Source: Pohlia nutans (Eukaryota; Streptophyta; Bryopsida; Bryales; Mniaceae). Taken from it: a DNA stretch of 64,000 nucleotides. Below the pieces are notes generated by a model, which worked only from the letters and a program-made list of their open reading frames with translations, did not search any database and was not told the origin of the DNA. Every line of letters begins with the position of its first letter. Within the stretch, counting starts at the first letter, position 1. The stretch covers positions 15,591,009 to 15,655,008 of the forward strand of contig CM040100.1 in assembly GCA_022496805.1 (NCBI GenBank), written 5' to 3'. Below are positions 1 through 18,652 of the stretch, piece by piece. A program made the translations under genes and the position numbers.

Positions 1-2
1 CA

Positions 3-167
3 GCTTCGGTCGGGTACATGAACCTGCACGCGACGTGGAGGAATGATGGCCGTCCGTTGATGGAGATCGACGATGTCAGATCGTCCGTTGCAGAGAAGGG
101 CTTGCTGGACTTGACATTCGCCTATCAATTTGACCCCACTATACTGGGGTGTACTATTACCTCATAA
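3..167 (+). CDS. 3' end of a protein-coding gene (partial, unknown family)
   Basis: An open frame runs in from the left edge and ends at TAA 165-167, giving about 54 C-terminal residues (…GYMNLHATWRND… to …TILGCTITS). The stretch is clearly richer in G and C than the following spacer, and base composition drops sharply after the stop, as expected at a coding/3'-UTR boundary. I see no transmembrane segment or recognisable motif, and I do not recognise the family. The upstream exons lie outside the window, so start, length and function cannot be given. Confidence 0.5.
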   Translation, partial: ASVGYMNLHATWRNDGRPLMEIDDVRSSVAEKGLLDLTFAYQFDPTILGCTITS

Positions 168-352
168 TGCTTTCCACTCCTTGTAAGTACAGTCCCAGTG
201 ATTTGTGTGTTTCTAATTTTAGCTAAATTGCTACATAAAATTTGGGCTGGCTAATTGATACAAAGGATATTTATACAAAGGATATTTGAAAAAAGAAAAA
301 GAAAAAGAATAATAGTCAAATTTCCTACATGGAGTCGAGATGTATAGCTTCT
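168..352. other. Spacer, probably 3' UTR and flank of the left-edge gene
   Basis: AT-rich DNA following the stop codon at 167, with no other feature seen before the TTAA of the next element. Confidence 0.4.
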
Positions 353-919
353 TTAACCCCTAAACGTCCTCACCCCTGTCGAAATTGAGTAGTTTTGCAA
401 AGATGCATTATAAAATGCAACTAAGAGGGATATTTTGAACTTGATGTATGAATGAAAGTTGTACATTATGAATTTTAGATTCTATCCATACGATTAGATC
501 TGCAATTGCTATCACCAATATTTTTCTATAAAATTTGAAACTTGAAATTCAAAATTATTTTGTAATTTGATTACAAATAAGATATTAACAATTTGTGGAT
601 GAAATTTGTTGTGATGGGTTGAAATGTAGTGTAGTGATTTTTGGAGATTTTTTGGTTGCTTAATTTTATGAGTTGACTTTTTGAAGAGCACTTTTACACT
701 GAAATCTTCATAATTTTTGGTGAAACACTCCAACATGAAATGAGACATAAAGTTTCACAAATCATCAACTTTCTAATCGAATCACACATGCATGAAGCTA
801 ACTTCCCATAGAAAATTTAATAAAAAATTCACACTGCAAAAAGTGCGTGATGGATGAGAAAACGAAGTTCACTTCTGTACATCATGCAAAATATGCATGG
901 TTGGGCAGTTAAGGGTTAA
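353..919 (+). mobile_element. TTAA-flanked MITE, piggyBac-like (family copy 1)
   Basis: A 567 bp AT-rich element without coding capacity. It begins TTAA-CCCCTAAACGTCC and ends GGGCAGTTAAGGG-TTAA, so both ends have CCC/GGG next to a TTAA. That is the hallmark of piggyBac superfamily insertion (TTAA target, CCC-starting inverted repeat). Close relatives lie at 15028-15604 (inverted), 15747-16312 and 27846-28434, sharing the internal block around 480-500 (GATTCTATCCATACGATTAG) and the block CACACATGCATGAAGC near the 3' end. The family resemblance is inferred from the ends only; no transposase is present in the window. Confidence 0.75.
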
Positions 920-3900
920 ACCTAGGTATCACTCAGGTATTGTCTAAGTAGCACCTAGTTAACACTACCATGATGTTAATGGTATATTACTATAAAAAGA
1001 GCATCCAAGAAGCCTGGATTGCTCTTCAAGCCATGGAAAAGTGGTGAAAATGCTAAACTGTCTCCTAACCAAAAAAAATCATTGGAGTACATCGAAATGG
1101 TTATTTAATACAGTCTAAAAGTATTTATCATACAAACATATTATTCAAAACCACTTGTAACAATGGTGTTATAGCATTTGTGATGTGCAGTGGTGGCGTT
1201 GCTAGATTTGACATACTAATTTTCACGCCTCCAAGGCTATTAATCACCCACGCTATATAACCATTTTGGTGTAGCTTTTATTCACTTTACATTGAGTTTT
1301 CATTCGTTAAGAAGGCTCTATGAAACTACATATGGTATTTTAAAACTAAATCAAGTTGATTTTTCATCTTTACAATTAAAAAGAAGTTGATTTTTCAAAT
1401 GATGAAAAATTGTGTATGTTTACAACTTTTTATTTACCATATATATAATAATAATAATTTATAGTTTAGAACATATCAAATAAGAGATTTAGTGAACTTA
1501 TTATCTCATAATGATCCTCTCATGATTTTAGCCTATCATACCAAATTTTTACTATAAAAGATAAAGACTTTATTTTGGTGGATTTTTAAAGTTATTAAAT
1601 GTTTTAAATTAAAATTAATTTGACAAGAATTTGTGATGTTTTTTTTTAATACAATTGTATAAATAATTTCAAATCATCGTGATTAACATTTTATTTTTAA
1701 ACATTTACTTCTAAAAAACTATAAAAATTATGATATATCATTGCATATTTGAATAATGTCAAACACCCCTAGGCAATGATGGTTTAAAATTTTGGTTTAA
1801 CTAAAAGACAAGGAGTGAAAACCATAGTTTGAATATAAGAGGCTCTTCTAGACTTGTTCAATTTCCAATACGGGTTCAAAACACTAACAAATGTTTTTGA
1901 GGTGAAAAACATTGATTGACGATTTGAACCCGAGTCAAAAATATGACAAATCCAAAAGAAGCTTCCATTTTCAAGCTATAGGTTTTTCTTCTTGTATGTG
2001 ATTCAATAGAAGTTCATGTTGAGACGGTATTGGCAAAAAGATTCTACATTCATGGTGACTTGATTATTGCCAAATTGATTTTTCCAAGAGGAATTGTTAC
2101 AAAAAAACGCAAATGGCATGAATGATTTATTGGCTCTGGAATGAAGAAGAGAAGGCTTTGCATCGATAAAAGCTACATTTATAGTTAATGGGAGGAAGTT
2201 TGAGTAGTTTATTATTCAATAAATTAAGCAATTCTATAATGTATTTGTTGTATGTACATACACAACCTCTCATAACGTAGTTGCTTGTTTGTAGAAGATT
2301 CCTAACATAATTCCTAAATACTTAGGTCTTTTGGTATAATTAAAATGTATAATAAAATGATGTTCTTTTTACCATTTTGAGTTTTACTTTCAAAGAACAA
2401 TTGTGAGCCATAATAATTAGAAGACACTCACCTATGGTCAAGTTTGGAATAAAATTTGATAGAATAAATTTTTACATGAAACCACTAAATTTGATATTGA
2501 AAATTCACTTGAATTATATTTTTTATATTTAGCTCAAAATTCATTTTGATTAATCAAAATTGTAATGTTTCAAAATTGATTGATTTTTTTACTTTAATAT
2601 TATTATTGTTTGATAAAGGCATATTGAAATTTTTTGGAAGCAATAAAAAATCAAGACATTTTTTTTGAATCCTCTCGGCAATTGAAAATTGATTTTAGAT
2701 TCTTTTAACATGTATTTTTTGGACACCATATGAATAAACTATGAATTTTCAAAGTTTTGATTCTAAGTGTTACTACTATTCGAGAGCTATCTAGCGATGG
2801 CAATAATGCCATAAAAAAATTCCATATTCCATTTTTTATAATTTGATTCAATTTATAATGACACAATTTGCTCAAAACTCTATAACTTTCACACTGTAGG
2901 TCTAAACACAACAAAACAAACTTCGTGCATATATCCTCATTCAGAGCTTTCCAATGGTAGCATAAATGTAGCATGCGAGTGCACGGTCACGGAGATCTCA
3001 TCATTACATACAAACAAAACATAACAAACAAACTTCCTTAATCGTACGGTAGTTTGTATATATGTATATATATATATATATATATATACATTAAAATAAT
3101 CTAGCAAAATCTAGCACAAGAAGAGCATTTGGTCAGGTAACTTCTAACGGATCTGGTGTTATTAAAGTTTTAATCCAGTCGTAGTTTGTAAATTTAGAAG
3201 CATGAAGTTAATTCACAAATAAATTCTAAAAAGTTTGAATTCAAGTTAAGTAATATAGGAAAAAATAAAACATTGGATGCATAGCACAATAGGGCAATAC
3301 AATGGAGCACCCTCTTGAAAACTCGATCGAAAGAGAATTTCATTTAGATCCACTTTTATAAGTATTGAAGGAATGCCATTTACATTTCATGAATTTTGGG
3401 ACTACAATGTCACCTAAACTTAGTTTCTAATTGTGATTAGACTATGGTCCCATTGCAAACAGGTGTTAGCTCCCATTGCAAACAGGTGTTAGCTCCCATT
3501 GTGCAATTGCCATAATATCAATTAATTTAGTGTGCTTCAACCCCGAAGTTTTGACTCTGACACGACAAGTTTTGACTCTGACTATGTGGGTGGAACGAAG
3601 CTTAATTTGGTAAAATAATAATAATAGAAATTGTTGATATTTAAAGAATGGTACAATAAGTATTCACGGAAAAAGAGATTTTTCATATGCACCTAATTAA
3701 TGGCATCTATTTCCAACATCACATTTATGGCACATGAATTCACAGGTCCTCCAATAAAATAAATTACAGAGTATAAAAACAAATAGATTTATTTCTGCCA
3801 CTTGGGCATTGATACAGTAAATTCTCCAAATATTTCCACACTGCAGAAATGGTATACTAGAGAGTTACATGAGAGTCTGCATCTCATGTAGCAACTTCAC

Positions 3901-4103
3901 TCAGGCTGCTCTTACTCACAAATAATGTACATATAAATACACATGTCCCCAACCTTAGTAAGAGACAGTTCTAAAGAATTACTGCTATCCCGCTCCACAT
4001 TTGTGGGCCTAAATGATCAAGACAGCAGTTTCAGTGTATAATAGTAATTCTAGCCCTTGAATGGGATATGTTTCCATTTTAATTTCCTTGCAGACGATCG
4101 AAT
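920..4103. other. AT-rich spacer
   Basis: No gene seen. It holds poly-A/T runs and a TA microsatellite with one interruption near 3058-3088. A 28 bp direct repeat (reading …CCCATTGCAAACAGGTGTTAGCT…) occurs twice in tandem at about 3449-3496. A weak AATAAA-type signal for the minus-strand gene lies near 3788-3794. Confidence 0.5.
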
Positions 4104-4460
4104 TCACCATGCCTTTGCAGTCCTCGGACAATGTAGCCTTCTGTGTTGTGGAATGCGATACTTTGATGTATCTTGTGAGGATCTTTGGCATTGCCTAGAA
4201 CGCCAATTTGGCGATTCACTTGCAACGGAATTATTCTTGGGCGTCACAATAATTGCGGGTTTAGATTGCATCATTGTTGTCACCTCCGGCTCCGTAACAA
4301 AAGGATGTCGTGCTTGGTATTGAATGTTCGCATTGGCAAACTCCACCAAAGATGCTAAGAGGCATCGCAAATCTTGTGTAACTGGATTCTTCGTCGCAGT
4401 ACTACGAGCAACATCGTTGTCCATAGATTCAGATTGCTGGGAATCCACAATTGCATCCAT
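4104..4460 (-). CDS. Hypothetical protein, 118 aa
   Basis: The minus-strand frame starts at an ATG (MDAIVDSQQSESMDND…) and runs to a stop at 4104. The protein is hydrophilic with a mixed helical middle part (…DLRCLLASLVEFANANIQ…), and I find no domain I recognise. Support comes from context: a good TATA box lies about 240 bp upstream on the same strand, and the region is richer in GC than the surrounding spacer. The last 30 residues are basic and low in pattern, so the true C-terminus may differ, for instance by splicing. It could also be a gene remnant. Confidence 0.35.
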   Translation of the reverse strand: MDAIVDSQQSESMDNDVARSTATKNPVTQDLRCLLASLVEFANANIQYQARHPFVTEPEVTTMMQSKPAIIVTPKNNSVASESPNWRSRQCQRSSQDTSKYRIPQHRRLHCPRTAKAW

Positions 4461-4696
4461 TTCTCCAACTCTTTGATAATTATATTTTTACGTATAATGC
4501 ACAGCAACTTCTTCTGCTCACAAATGTACAGTACAGTGAGTGCAGCAACTCTCGCTAGCTCTCAAATAAGCTTTTTTGTTGAAGGGAGGGAGTGAGCAGC
4601 AATTAAGGGAAACCCCAGCCAGGGCCTGAAACTGCAGCAAGAGAGCCTCACTGCGAGAGAAGAAAGAATGGGAAATGGCTTGCATAGAGAGCTGCC

Positions 4697-4703
4697 ATTT
4701 ATA
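4697..4703 (-). promoter_or_regulatory. TATA box (TATAAAT) upstream of the 118 aa hypothetical gene
   Basis: TATAAAT on the minus strand in the context GAGTATAAATGG. It would place a transcription start near 4670 and leave a leader of about 210 bases before the ATG at 4460. Confidence 0.4.
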
Positions 4704-4740
4704 CTCACCCACCGCACACAATTTCAGTTCCACTCACTTT

Positions 4741-11246
<6,506 letters not shown>

Positions 11247-11819
11247 TCAAATTCCATACATACCATCTCTTTTCAACTCTACTAAATCACGAGAACAACT
11301 AGCTCTACATTTTGTACATACATCACCACCTCCAAAGCTCCAAATGAAAGTAAGGTTTACTTTTATGTCATGGCAGAAATCAATTACCTTTTTGAAGAAC
11401 TTGGTAGGTAATGAAGTGACACCTTCCCAAATACTTTTGAAATTTTTTTTGACACCTCCGAAGGCTTGAACAATCTTGTCATCGGAAACCAACCCAATGA
11501 GACTGTCATCCCTCTTGACTGAATTTTCCTTCCAACTGAGGGGGCCACTGGTGCCGTCTTTTTCGATCTTCACCTCCTTATGGTCAATAAGATCATCAGA
11601 GGTGAGTAAGACGGTGAGCCCACTCTTGGTTTCAACGCACACATATTCACGAAATGTTGCATTTTCATCGATATCTATACCATGATGTTTCCCATTCTTA
11701 ATTTGCTTCACCTCTCTGTATATGCCAGCATTCCCTTCTTTCAGAACGATGTCCTCTCCAGTACCATTAACTATTCTTACATGCTTCATAGTCCCAGTCT
11801 TTGATGACAAACCTATCAC
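11247..11819 (-). CDS. Possible C-terminal exon/domain of the membrane-protein gene, out of frame
   Basis: A 190-codon minus-strand frame encodes a compact domain (…MKHVRIVNGTGEDIVLKEG…YREVKQIKNGKHHGIDI…) followed by a linker and a tail with a Cys cluster (CTKCRASC). The text reads like a real beta-rich plant domain. It overlaps the end of exon 2 (11767-12033) in a different frame, and a TGA lies just upstream in its own frame, so the two do not join without a 1-base shift or a very short intron. A candidate GTAATTTT…ATCAAAG intron would be only 55 bases and would cut into the membrane helix. So this is either a frameshifted allele, an assembly error or an unrecognised splice. I cannot name the domain. 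Confidence 0.55.
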   Translation of the reverse strand: MIGLSSKTGTMKHVRIVNGTGEDIVLKEGNAGIYREVKQIKNGKHHGIDIDENATFREYVCVETKSGLTVLLTSDDLIDHKEVKIEKDGTSGPLSWKENSVKRDDSLIGLVSDDKIVQAFGGVKKNFKSIWEGVTSLPTKFFKKVIDFCHDIKVNLTFIWSFGGGDVCTKCRASCSRDLVELKRDGMYGI

Positions 11820-13537
11820 ACAAAATCACGAAATATGACAAAATTAAAATTACTGTGAACACAACCACCGCCCCTATCACTCCAAGTGCCTTCACAATCC
11901 AGTATGACGAAGGCGGTCTTGATATTGCATCTCTTATGTCCCTGAATTTGAATTTTTGCCCCTTTGATAGCAGCAACGTTTCTCGTTTGTCTGCTTCCTG
12001 GATCACATCATTCAGGGAACTCTTAATCATCAACTGATAGGAAAAAATTTAAGATTTCATGACCAATTCAAAAATCGACCTCTCGTGTTACAACCTCCGA
12101 AACTCAAGGAAAGTGTTAAGAGAATTTGTCTTCCTTCCTCTCTCTTATTCTAAATATGAGGGCCTTGGGTTGATTTTAGATACACCTATGTACAATCAAC
12201 ACTTTGAAAGTTCATAGTTTATTCAAAAAAGCACATGCTAAGGTTCAACATTCATGGGTGAAGTTTCTCACTAAAAAAACGAGTTTTAGGGACTTCGGGG
12301 ACCAAGTTTCACATTTCAAGTGAGTTTTTGAGATAAAAGTGGAGAAGTTGTCATAAAGTATAGAGGGTTCTCAAGCCTTTGACTTCATGGCAAGTTCTCC
12401 CTAACCAATCAAATTTGTGCATGTTTCACCTCACTTCAACTTAACCAATCGAATTTGTTCATGTTCAAGTCCATGGAAGTGTGCACCACTTCATGGTCCC
12501 GTATGAGACAAATTGTAATACCACTTTCTTGCCTACTTCCATGGGCAACTTCTCAAACCCCAATTTTGTTTCAACAAGGGGTTTGCACTAAGATAAGTGA
12601 CCTGCCTCTTACAAATTCGTGCCTGTATTTAAAAAAAATTGAGTTCTAGAACCAAAGTCCATGGAATCAAGTCAAGTTGAATTTCATATATACACCTAAC
12701 GAACATCCTAATTTAGGGTTGATTTTGGATAAAGTGTTGACAAAAAGTGAAGCCCTGGAACTGCTATAGAATGTTATGTTGTTGAGTACATAAGCAAAAG
12801 TGACAAAGCAAAGAATATTTAAGCCCTAGAACTACTATAAAACGATATGCCTTTAAATACAAAAAGAGAAGTGATCTAGCTAAGAGTATAGAATGTAATA
12901 CCGCTGAGAATAAAACCAGAAGTGATGTAACAAAAAGTGAAGTTCTAGAACTGTTATTCTGTTGAATGTAAAAGCAAAGGTGCAAAGAGTAAAGTGGTAA
13001 AAGTAGCATCGCTGAGAACAAAAGCATAGAATTCAAGAGGGTGATAGATAGATAGACAGACAGAGTGTTACTTACCCGTTGCTGAAGCTTTTCGTCGTGA
13101 ATAAGCAAGTCGATAGAATGAAGCTGACTGAACTTGAGCCCAACGCCCACGGAGGCAACGACGGAGGAAAGCAACGACAAGACAACAGGGAACCACACTT
13201 TGCCACAGAGAGGGCGATTGCTGGCAGTGGTCTGCGTGAGCTGCGTGACGGCGGTGAGGATGACGCCCTGAAACACGCTGAAGAATCCCACCACGTTGTA
13301 GATCTGGTTCGTCAGCTCCTCGCTCCGCTTCTCCCTGCGATCCAGCCGATCCCCCAGCAGCTTCTTCCGCTCCTTGCAATCGGCTAGGGCCTCCTTGTAG
13401 TAATCTTTCCCCTTGATCCACACCAGATTCTCCACGCGATTGAAGTAGTCCCCTAGCTTGGCGTCGGCTGCAGGCGTTCCCGCTGGGTACTCGAATTCCT
13501 GAATCTCCCCCGCTGTGCTTCTGTTGGACTGTGCCAT
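11767..13537 (-). CDS. Membrane protein with N-terminal charged helix and three hydrophobic segments (two exons)
   Basis: Exon 1 is 13537-13076 and starts at the second of two close ATGs (MAQSNRST…); the other, at 13552, would add five residues. It encodes 154 residues: an acidic head, a strongly charged helix (…ALADCKERKKLLGDRLDRR…) likely to be coiled coil, then two hydrophobic helices (VGFFSVFQGVILTAVTQ and VWFPVVLSLLSSVVASVGVG). It ends at a consensus donor, CGG|GTAAGT. Exon 2 starts after a pyrimidine tract and CAG at 12033, in phase 0, and adds a third hydrophobic helix (…LGVIGAVVVFTVILILSYF…). The frame stops at 11767, but the downstream open frame at 11247-11819 probably belongs to the same gene. 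The layout resembles a plant-specific membrane family that I cannot name, probably of endomembrane or plasma membrane. Confidence 0.7.
12745..13035. repeat. Degenerate tandem repeat inside the intron
   Basis: Imperfect units of roughly 70-80 bases, each with a phrase like CTAGAACTNNTAT and GAGNANAAAAGCANAAGTG, fill the exon-proximal part of the 1,042-base intron (12034-13075). A short GATA/GACA microsatellite follows at 13040-13061. Confidence 0.5.
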
Positions 13538-13690
13538 GAGTGATCGATTCAATGGTCAATATACTTGCAGGGTGGAGAATTGGTCTTTCATAGTAATCGT
13601 TCGCAGAATTCGATGTGAATGTTGTCTGTACACGCTTACAGTAATTGCTCCCCTGGTGCTGTACTGTACTGTACATTTGAATTGTCTGTA

Positions 13691-13716
13691 CACGTGAATG
13701 GGCTTTTATATATATA
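13691..13716 (-). promoter_or_regulatory. Core promoter: TATA box and G-box of the membrane-protein gene
   Basis: The minus strand reads TATATATATAAAAG at 13703-13716, about 165 bases upstream of the ATG. A palindromic CACGTG (G-box, typical bZIP/bHLH site) lies at 13691-13696 immediately downstream of it. The placement fits exon 1 starting near 13675. Confidence 0.55.
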
Positions 13717-13863
13717 CGGTACGCGGTAAAGCTAGCTAGCCAGTGGGACAGCTGTGTCTGCAGCATGCATGACTTGAATTGGAAAATGGATACCTCAATT
13801 GACGGATTTGATCCCGTTTCTCTGTACAAGCGTAAAGTAGGATGTCCTAATTAAAACCACCAA

Positions 13864-14108
13864 CTTAACCCTTAAACGACAATGCCAGCCCCACGGGCTT
13901 GGTTTTAGTTTGGGAGAATCTTGCTCATAACTTCTACATCATTGCACCAAATGGGGTTTTTTAAATTCCAAACCGAGCACCTTAGAGAGATCTATACTTC
14001 TTTAGAATAAAGCTAAAGCAAATTAAACACAGAATCATGCTTAAAATGGAATTTAAGAGGAGATTTTGGGTGTGGTATCAAGAAAGGAATTGTCGTTTAA
14101 GGGTTAAG
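13864..14108. mobile_element. Short TTAA-type MITE with perfect 20 bp inverted ends
   Basis: A 245 bp element whose ends are exact inverted copies: CTTAACCCTTAAACGACAAT at 13864-13883 and its complement at 14089-14108. Taking TTAA as the target duplication leaves inverted repeats starting CCCTTAAACGACAAT, again piggyBac-like. It shares the end pattern, but little of the interior, with the 567 bp family, so it is a separate subfamily. It has no coding capacity. Confidence 0.85.
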
Positions 14109-15027
14109 AAATATGGCTTCATTTTAACAAGGTTATTTTATGAGACATATTTTTCGGTCATTTGGAAGAAGGTTTCTCACAAAATGCATAAACTTTCGCA
14201 ATTTGATTCCCAATATTCAAATTGATACAAATTTTCAAAGTGAAAAGAACTTCGTGACCCAAATTAGACCTCTAGGTTTCCCCATGTCCACACCATGTGG
14301 TACTAATTTTCACTCATAATGATACCCAAAACCGCCAACTATTTCTTCGCAATGCTTGGCATGCCATTGGTCTACTTGAATAGTGAAATTGGTGGTTTTG
14401 AGTCTCAACTGTGGTGGCCCCAAGAAAGCTCTACATGTCATAATTGGGGGAGGTGGTGGTTTTAGGACATCCTACCTTACATCCTTGGAATTCTGTAAAT
14501 CCCCCGGTCGTCTTAATCCTTTAACTCTTAAAAGGCCCTTAGTTTCAGTGTTTTTCCTGTGTTTTTTCTTTTCTTGAAGCTTAATTGGCGACATAAAAAA
14601 TTTGGGAAAGAATATTTGGCAAAATCTTAAGCTTATAATCATATTTTGATAGAATTTCTTCATATTTTGGTAGTTCTCTTCATAAAATCTGGCTATCTTC
14701 ACAAAAAAATATAGAGAAAATTTGACAGAAAAATTCAAAATTTTCTCATTTTTCTCCTTAACAACATAGAAATGCCATATTTTGTATAGAAATCTAGAAA
14801 ATATAGCCTGAAAAAAAAACCGCTGCTTAGTTTCCTCTCTACAACCCGTATTCTGCCTTATAATTGTTCAACGGTGGTTTAATATATGAGTTATGATATA
14901 TTGATATGTACATATTATCATGGTTATTAATTTTGCTTTGTACTCAAAGTGTTTGGCCATTGTTGTTTTGATCAAATACCACTGAATACAGAATATACTA
15001 TATGGCCGCAAAGGACAGTCAGGCCAT
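14109..15027. other. AT-rich spacer
   Basis: No gene supported. Short poly-A/T runs only. Confidence 0.4.
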
Positions 15028-15604
15028 TTAACCCCTGAACGTCCAACCATCCAAAAAATGAACAATATATAGAATCAAACACAATTTTCTCATCTGTCAT
15101 TGACTTTTTGTTTCTTGGAATTTTTATTATATATTTTATGGAAAGTTTAGCTTCATGCATGTGTGATCTGATTAGAAAGGGGATGATTTGTGAAATTTTT
15201 ATACCTCGTTTCATGATGTAGTGATTCACCCAAAATTTTGAAGATTTCAGAATAAAAGTGCTCGTAAAAAAGTCAACACATAAAATCAAACAACAAAAAA
15301 ATCTCCAAATATCACTACACTAAGAGTATCACATTTCAACCAATCACAACAAATTTCATCCACAAATTGTCAATATCTTATTCGTAATCCAATTACAAAA
15401 GAATTTTGAATTTTGAGTTTCAAATTTTATACAGAAATATTGGTGATAGCAATCATAGATTTAATCGTATGGATAGAATCTAAAATTCATTATGTATGAC
15501 TTTTATTTGTACATCAAGTTCAAAATATCCCTCTTAGTTGCATTTTATAAGACATCTTTGAAATTCTCAAAATCTGGAGAGGGATGAGGACGTTTAGGGG
15601 GTAA
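15028..15604 (-). mobile_element. TTAA-flanked MITE (family copy 2, inverted)
   Basis: Starts TTAACCCCTGAACGTCC and ends GGACGTTTAGGGG followed by GTAA, a one-base-decayed TTAA. The inside is the reverse complement of the copy at 353-919, for example GTATGGATAGAATCTAAAAT near 15468. It has no coding capacity. Confidence 0.75.
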
Positions 15605-15746
15605 ATTCATCTCAATAAATTCTTTGCTTTTGATACCAATTCAAATCAAATGGTGTTAAGTTGTACAAGAAAATGTTCAAAAACAAACCACAACATGGTT
15701 CTAGCATCAGTTCTTTAAATGCTCATAACTTACTAACAATTGGGAG

Positions 15747-16312
15747 TTAACCCCTAAACGTCCTCACTCCTCTCAAATCTACCAATTTTGCAAAGATACA
15801 TTATGAAATGCAATTAAGAGGGATATTCTGAACTTGATGCATAAATAAAAGTTGTACATTATAAATTTTAGATTCTATCCATACGATTAGATTTGCAATT
15901 GCTATCACCGATATTTTGTATAAAATTTGAAACTTAAAATTCAAAACTATTTTGTAATTTGATTACGAATAAGATATTGACAATCTATGGATGAATTTTT
16001 TTGTGATGAGTTGTATTGTAAGATAGTGAGTTTTGGAGATTTTTTTGTTGCTTAATTTTATATGTTTATTTTTTCAAGAGCACATTTAGACTAAAATCTT
16101 CAATTTTTTTGGTGAATCACTACAATATGAAATGAGGCATAAAAATTTCACAAATCATCCCCTTTCTAATCAGATCACACATGCATGAAGCTATCTTGCC
16201 ATAGAATTTTGTTGTATTTTTTTTCCTTGCAAAAAGTACATGATGGATGAGAAAATGTGGATGAAATTTGTACATTGTCCAAAAAATGGAGGGTTGGGCA
16301 GTTAGGTGTCAA
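15747..16312 (+). mobile_element. TTAA-flanked MITE (family copy 3)
   Basis: Begins TTAACCCCTAAACGTCCTCAC and ends GGGCAGTTAGGTG-TCAA, so the right TTAA has one change. The interior aligns along its full length with copy 1. With copy 2, only 142 bases away and inverted, it forms a large inverted repeat. Confidence 0.75.
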
Positions 16313-16990
16313 AAGACAAGGTTAAGTTTTTTTGGAAATTCAATACAATCTTCTACAAGATTGGGTGGTTTATACTCAATTTGATAAGGAATTGAACAAA
16401 ATATTAAAGGCCAAAATTGAATCTTTTTATCATTGCAAGAAGTTGAAGTGAAAATGATTAGTTTTGGACCCTTATATAATACAAGTACCAATTGAGACTA
16501 ATTGACCAAAAAGATTGATGTAATAAATTTGAAAATTTTAGGTAGTGTAGCAACGATGTTAGAAATGATTGACTTTCATGAAGTAAAATTCAAAAAATTT
16601 AAAATTCATTGGACATTTAATTCTTAAACATACAAACAACAAATTTAAATTGATACCTTTAACCGACCTTGTGAAATGCCCAAACGTGATAAAAAAATTA
16701 AAAAAATTAAAAAAAAAAAAAAAAAAAACAAGAATTTGATTGGTTAATTAAATTGGATTTGGAATTGGAAAGAGATCTAAAAAGAACGATTTGAAAAGAA
16801 AAAAATTAGAGTTGGAAACAAAATAAGGTCCTTTTACATTATTTAAGATGATTACACCAATTCAAATAGTGTCTTTATATAGACAAAAGGAAAATTTTGA
16901 CTTTCAATATATTTTAAAACTGAGAATGTATATAACATTAACATCATAACTAATGTTCATTTATCAAAAAATAAATAAACCCTTGTAACA
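16313..16990. other. AT-rich spacer
   Basis: Contains an A-rich run near 16690-16730. No gene seen. Confidence 0.4.
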
Positions 16991-18159
16991 TCAGGAATTT
17001 CGGACCCCACTGATTTCGCACGATTTTAGTGCGTTTATCGTTAAACACTGATTCCGCACGTCATACGTGCATTTAGAAGTGTCGTTATGATACGGAAGTG
17101 ACATGCATTACTAGGATGTCGATGCAGTGTCTTTTCAATGATTATGAAAAAAGTGTTGTTTTCGCACGAAAGTCGTGCTTGACGGAATCCGTGCGTTAAT
17201 CGTGTATCTACATTACATGGCTAATAAGACACAGATAACATGCGGTTTTAGTTAATGCGGATTTAGTGTCGTATACGTATCATATTAACGCCTTTTATTA
17301 TATCCGTGCGATTTCAGTATCTATTATAATGCACATTATTGTCGTACGACATCCGTGTAGTTATCGTACAAGTTTTCAATTTGAGAATGAGTGACTTATA
17401 TTTCTCGACGTCACTCGTGTTCAACGATGTGTTTTCGCACTACAGTAGCATGTCATACTTCTCGACAAAAAAAGTTTATAGTGTTTTAAAAATATTGATT
17501 TATTGATGAAATATAATAAATAGAGAAAATACCAAAAATATTTTAATATTCTCTTTTGGAATCTTTGGAATCTTTTGGAATCTTTCAAAATATTTTATAT
17601 TATTTGGGAATATTTTGGAATATTCGAAGAATCTTTTAAAATTATCCTTACGGTCTAATTTCCCAAACATTTTTAGATCTTCATTTATAGACTTTAGAAG
17701 CAATGAACATTAAAATTTCGATGAAATAACATTTTATATTTTTAGAATTAAAATTTGGTATTATTGGTTATCATTGTACTTTTCATCATGGGAGAAAAAG
17801 AATTGTACAGAAAAGGACAACATTACTTTTTCAAAATAGTAAAATTTGTAATACGAGACAATGCAGAGGTGTTGTTTTTTTGAAAGTTTCCCTAGGCGGA
17901 GTTTAACTTGGATTGGCACGATTCAAATTGGGTTTGAAAGCATACTTGATTTCCTATTAGAAAATAATTATAATTTGATTTGATTTTTAATTTTTTTAGT
18001 CTCGGGCAGCTCATAAGGGGGCATCGACCAAAACATGATCTCTAGAAGCATTGCAAGTTAAATTGAGTTTAAAATCAGACTTTCTTTGAACTCAATTTGA
18101 GCAACTTTTGAAAAAATAAAATTGCAAGAGCTTTTAATTGCTTGCTACAACATTCAAAC

Positions 18160-18652
18160 CATTAATTTTTTTTCTAGGTATAGAAAGAAGCTTGTATAAT
18201 GGAGTGCAAAAAAAATTGGAATAGAAAAAGTTTTTACAATGCTAAAAACATTTAAAGTCTACTGAAAATTAAAAAACAGCTAACAGCCTTTAAGATTTTG
18301 GCAAAACAAAAAAACAGTTCAAAAAAAATTGAATTTTTTTTTAGATATGGAAAAATGCTTGCATGATCTATTGAAAAATAAATAAATAAATTCATAATAT
18401 TCTGGAAAAAATCCTAGATATAGAAAAAGTCCTGCATAATCTAGTGCAAAAAAAAAAATTGGAAAAAAAGTTTTTTTCACATTGTTAAAAACATTCAAAG
18501 TCCGCTAAAAAAAAAAAAAACAGCTCACAGCCATGATCTGCCATCACGATTTTGGCCAAAAAAAAAAAAAAAATCAAAATATTCTGAAAAAATTTCAAAA
18601 TATAGAAAAAGGCCTGCGTATTGTAGTGCAAAAAAAAACTTTGAAAAAAGAA
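18160..18652. repeat. Imperfect tandem repeats with poly-A tracts
   Basis: Phrases of the type ATAGAAAAAGNCCTGCATAATNTAGTGCAAAAAAA and ACAGCTNACAGCC recur about every 130-280 bases within the larger element, separated by A runs. Confidence 0.5.
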
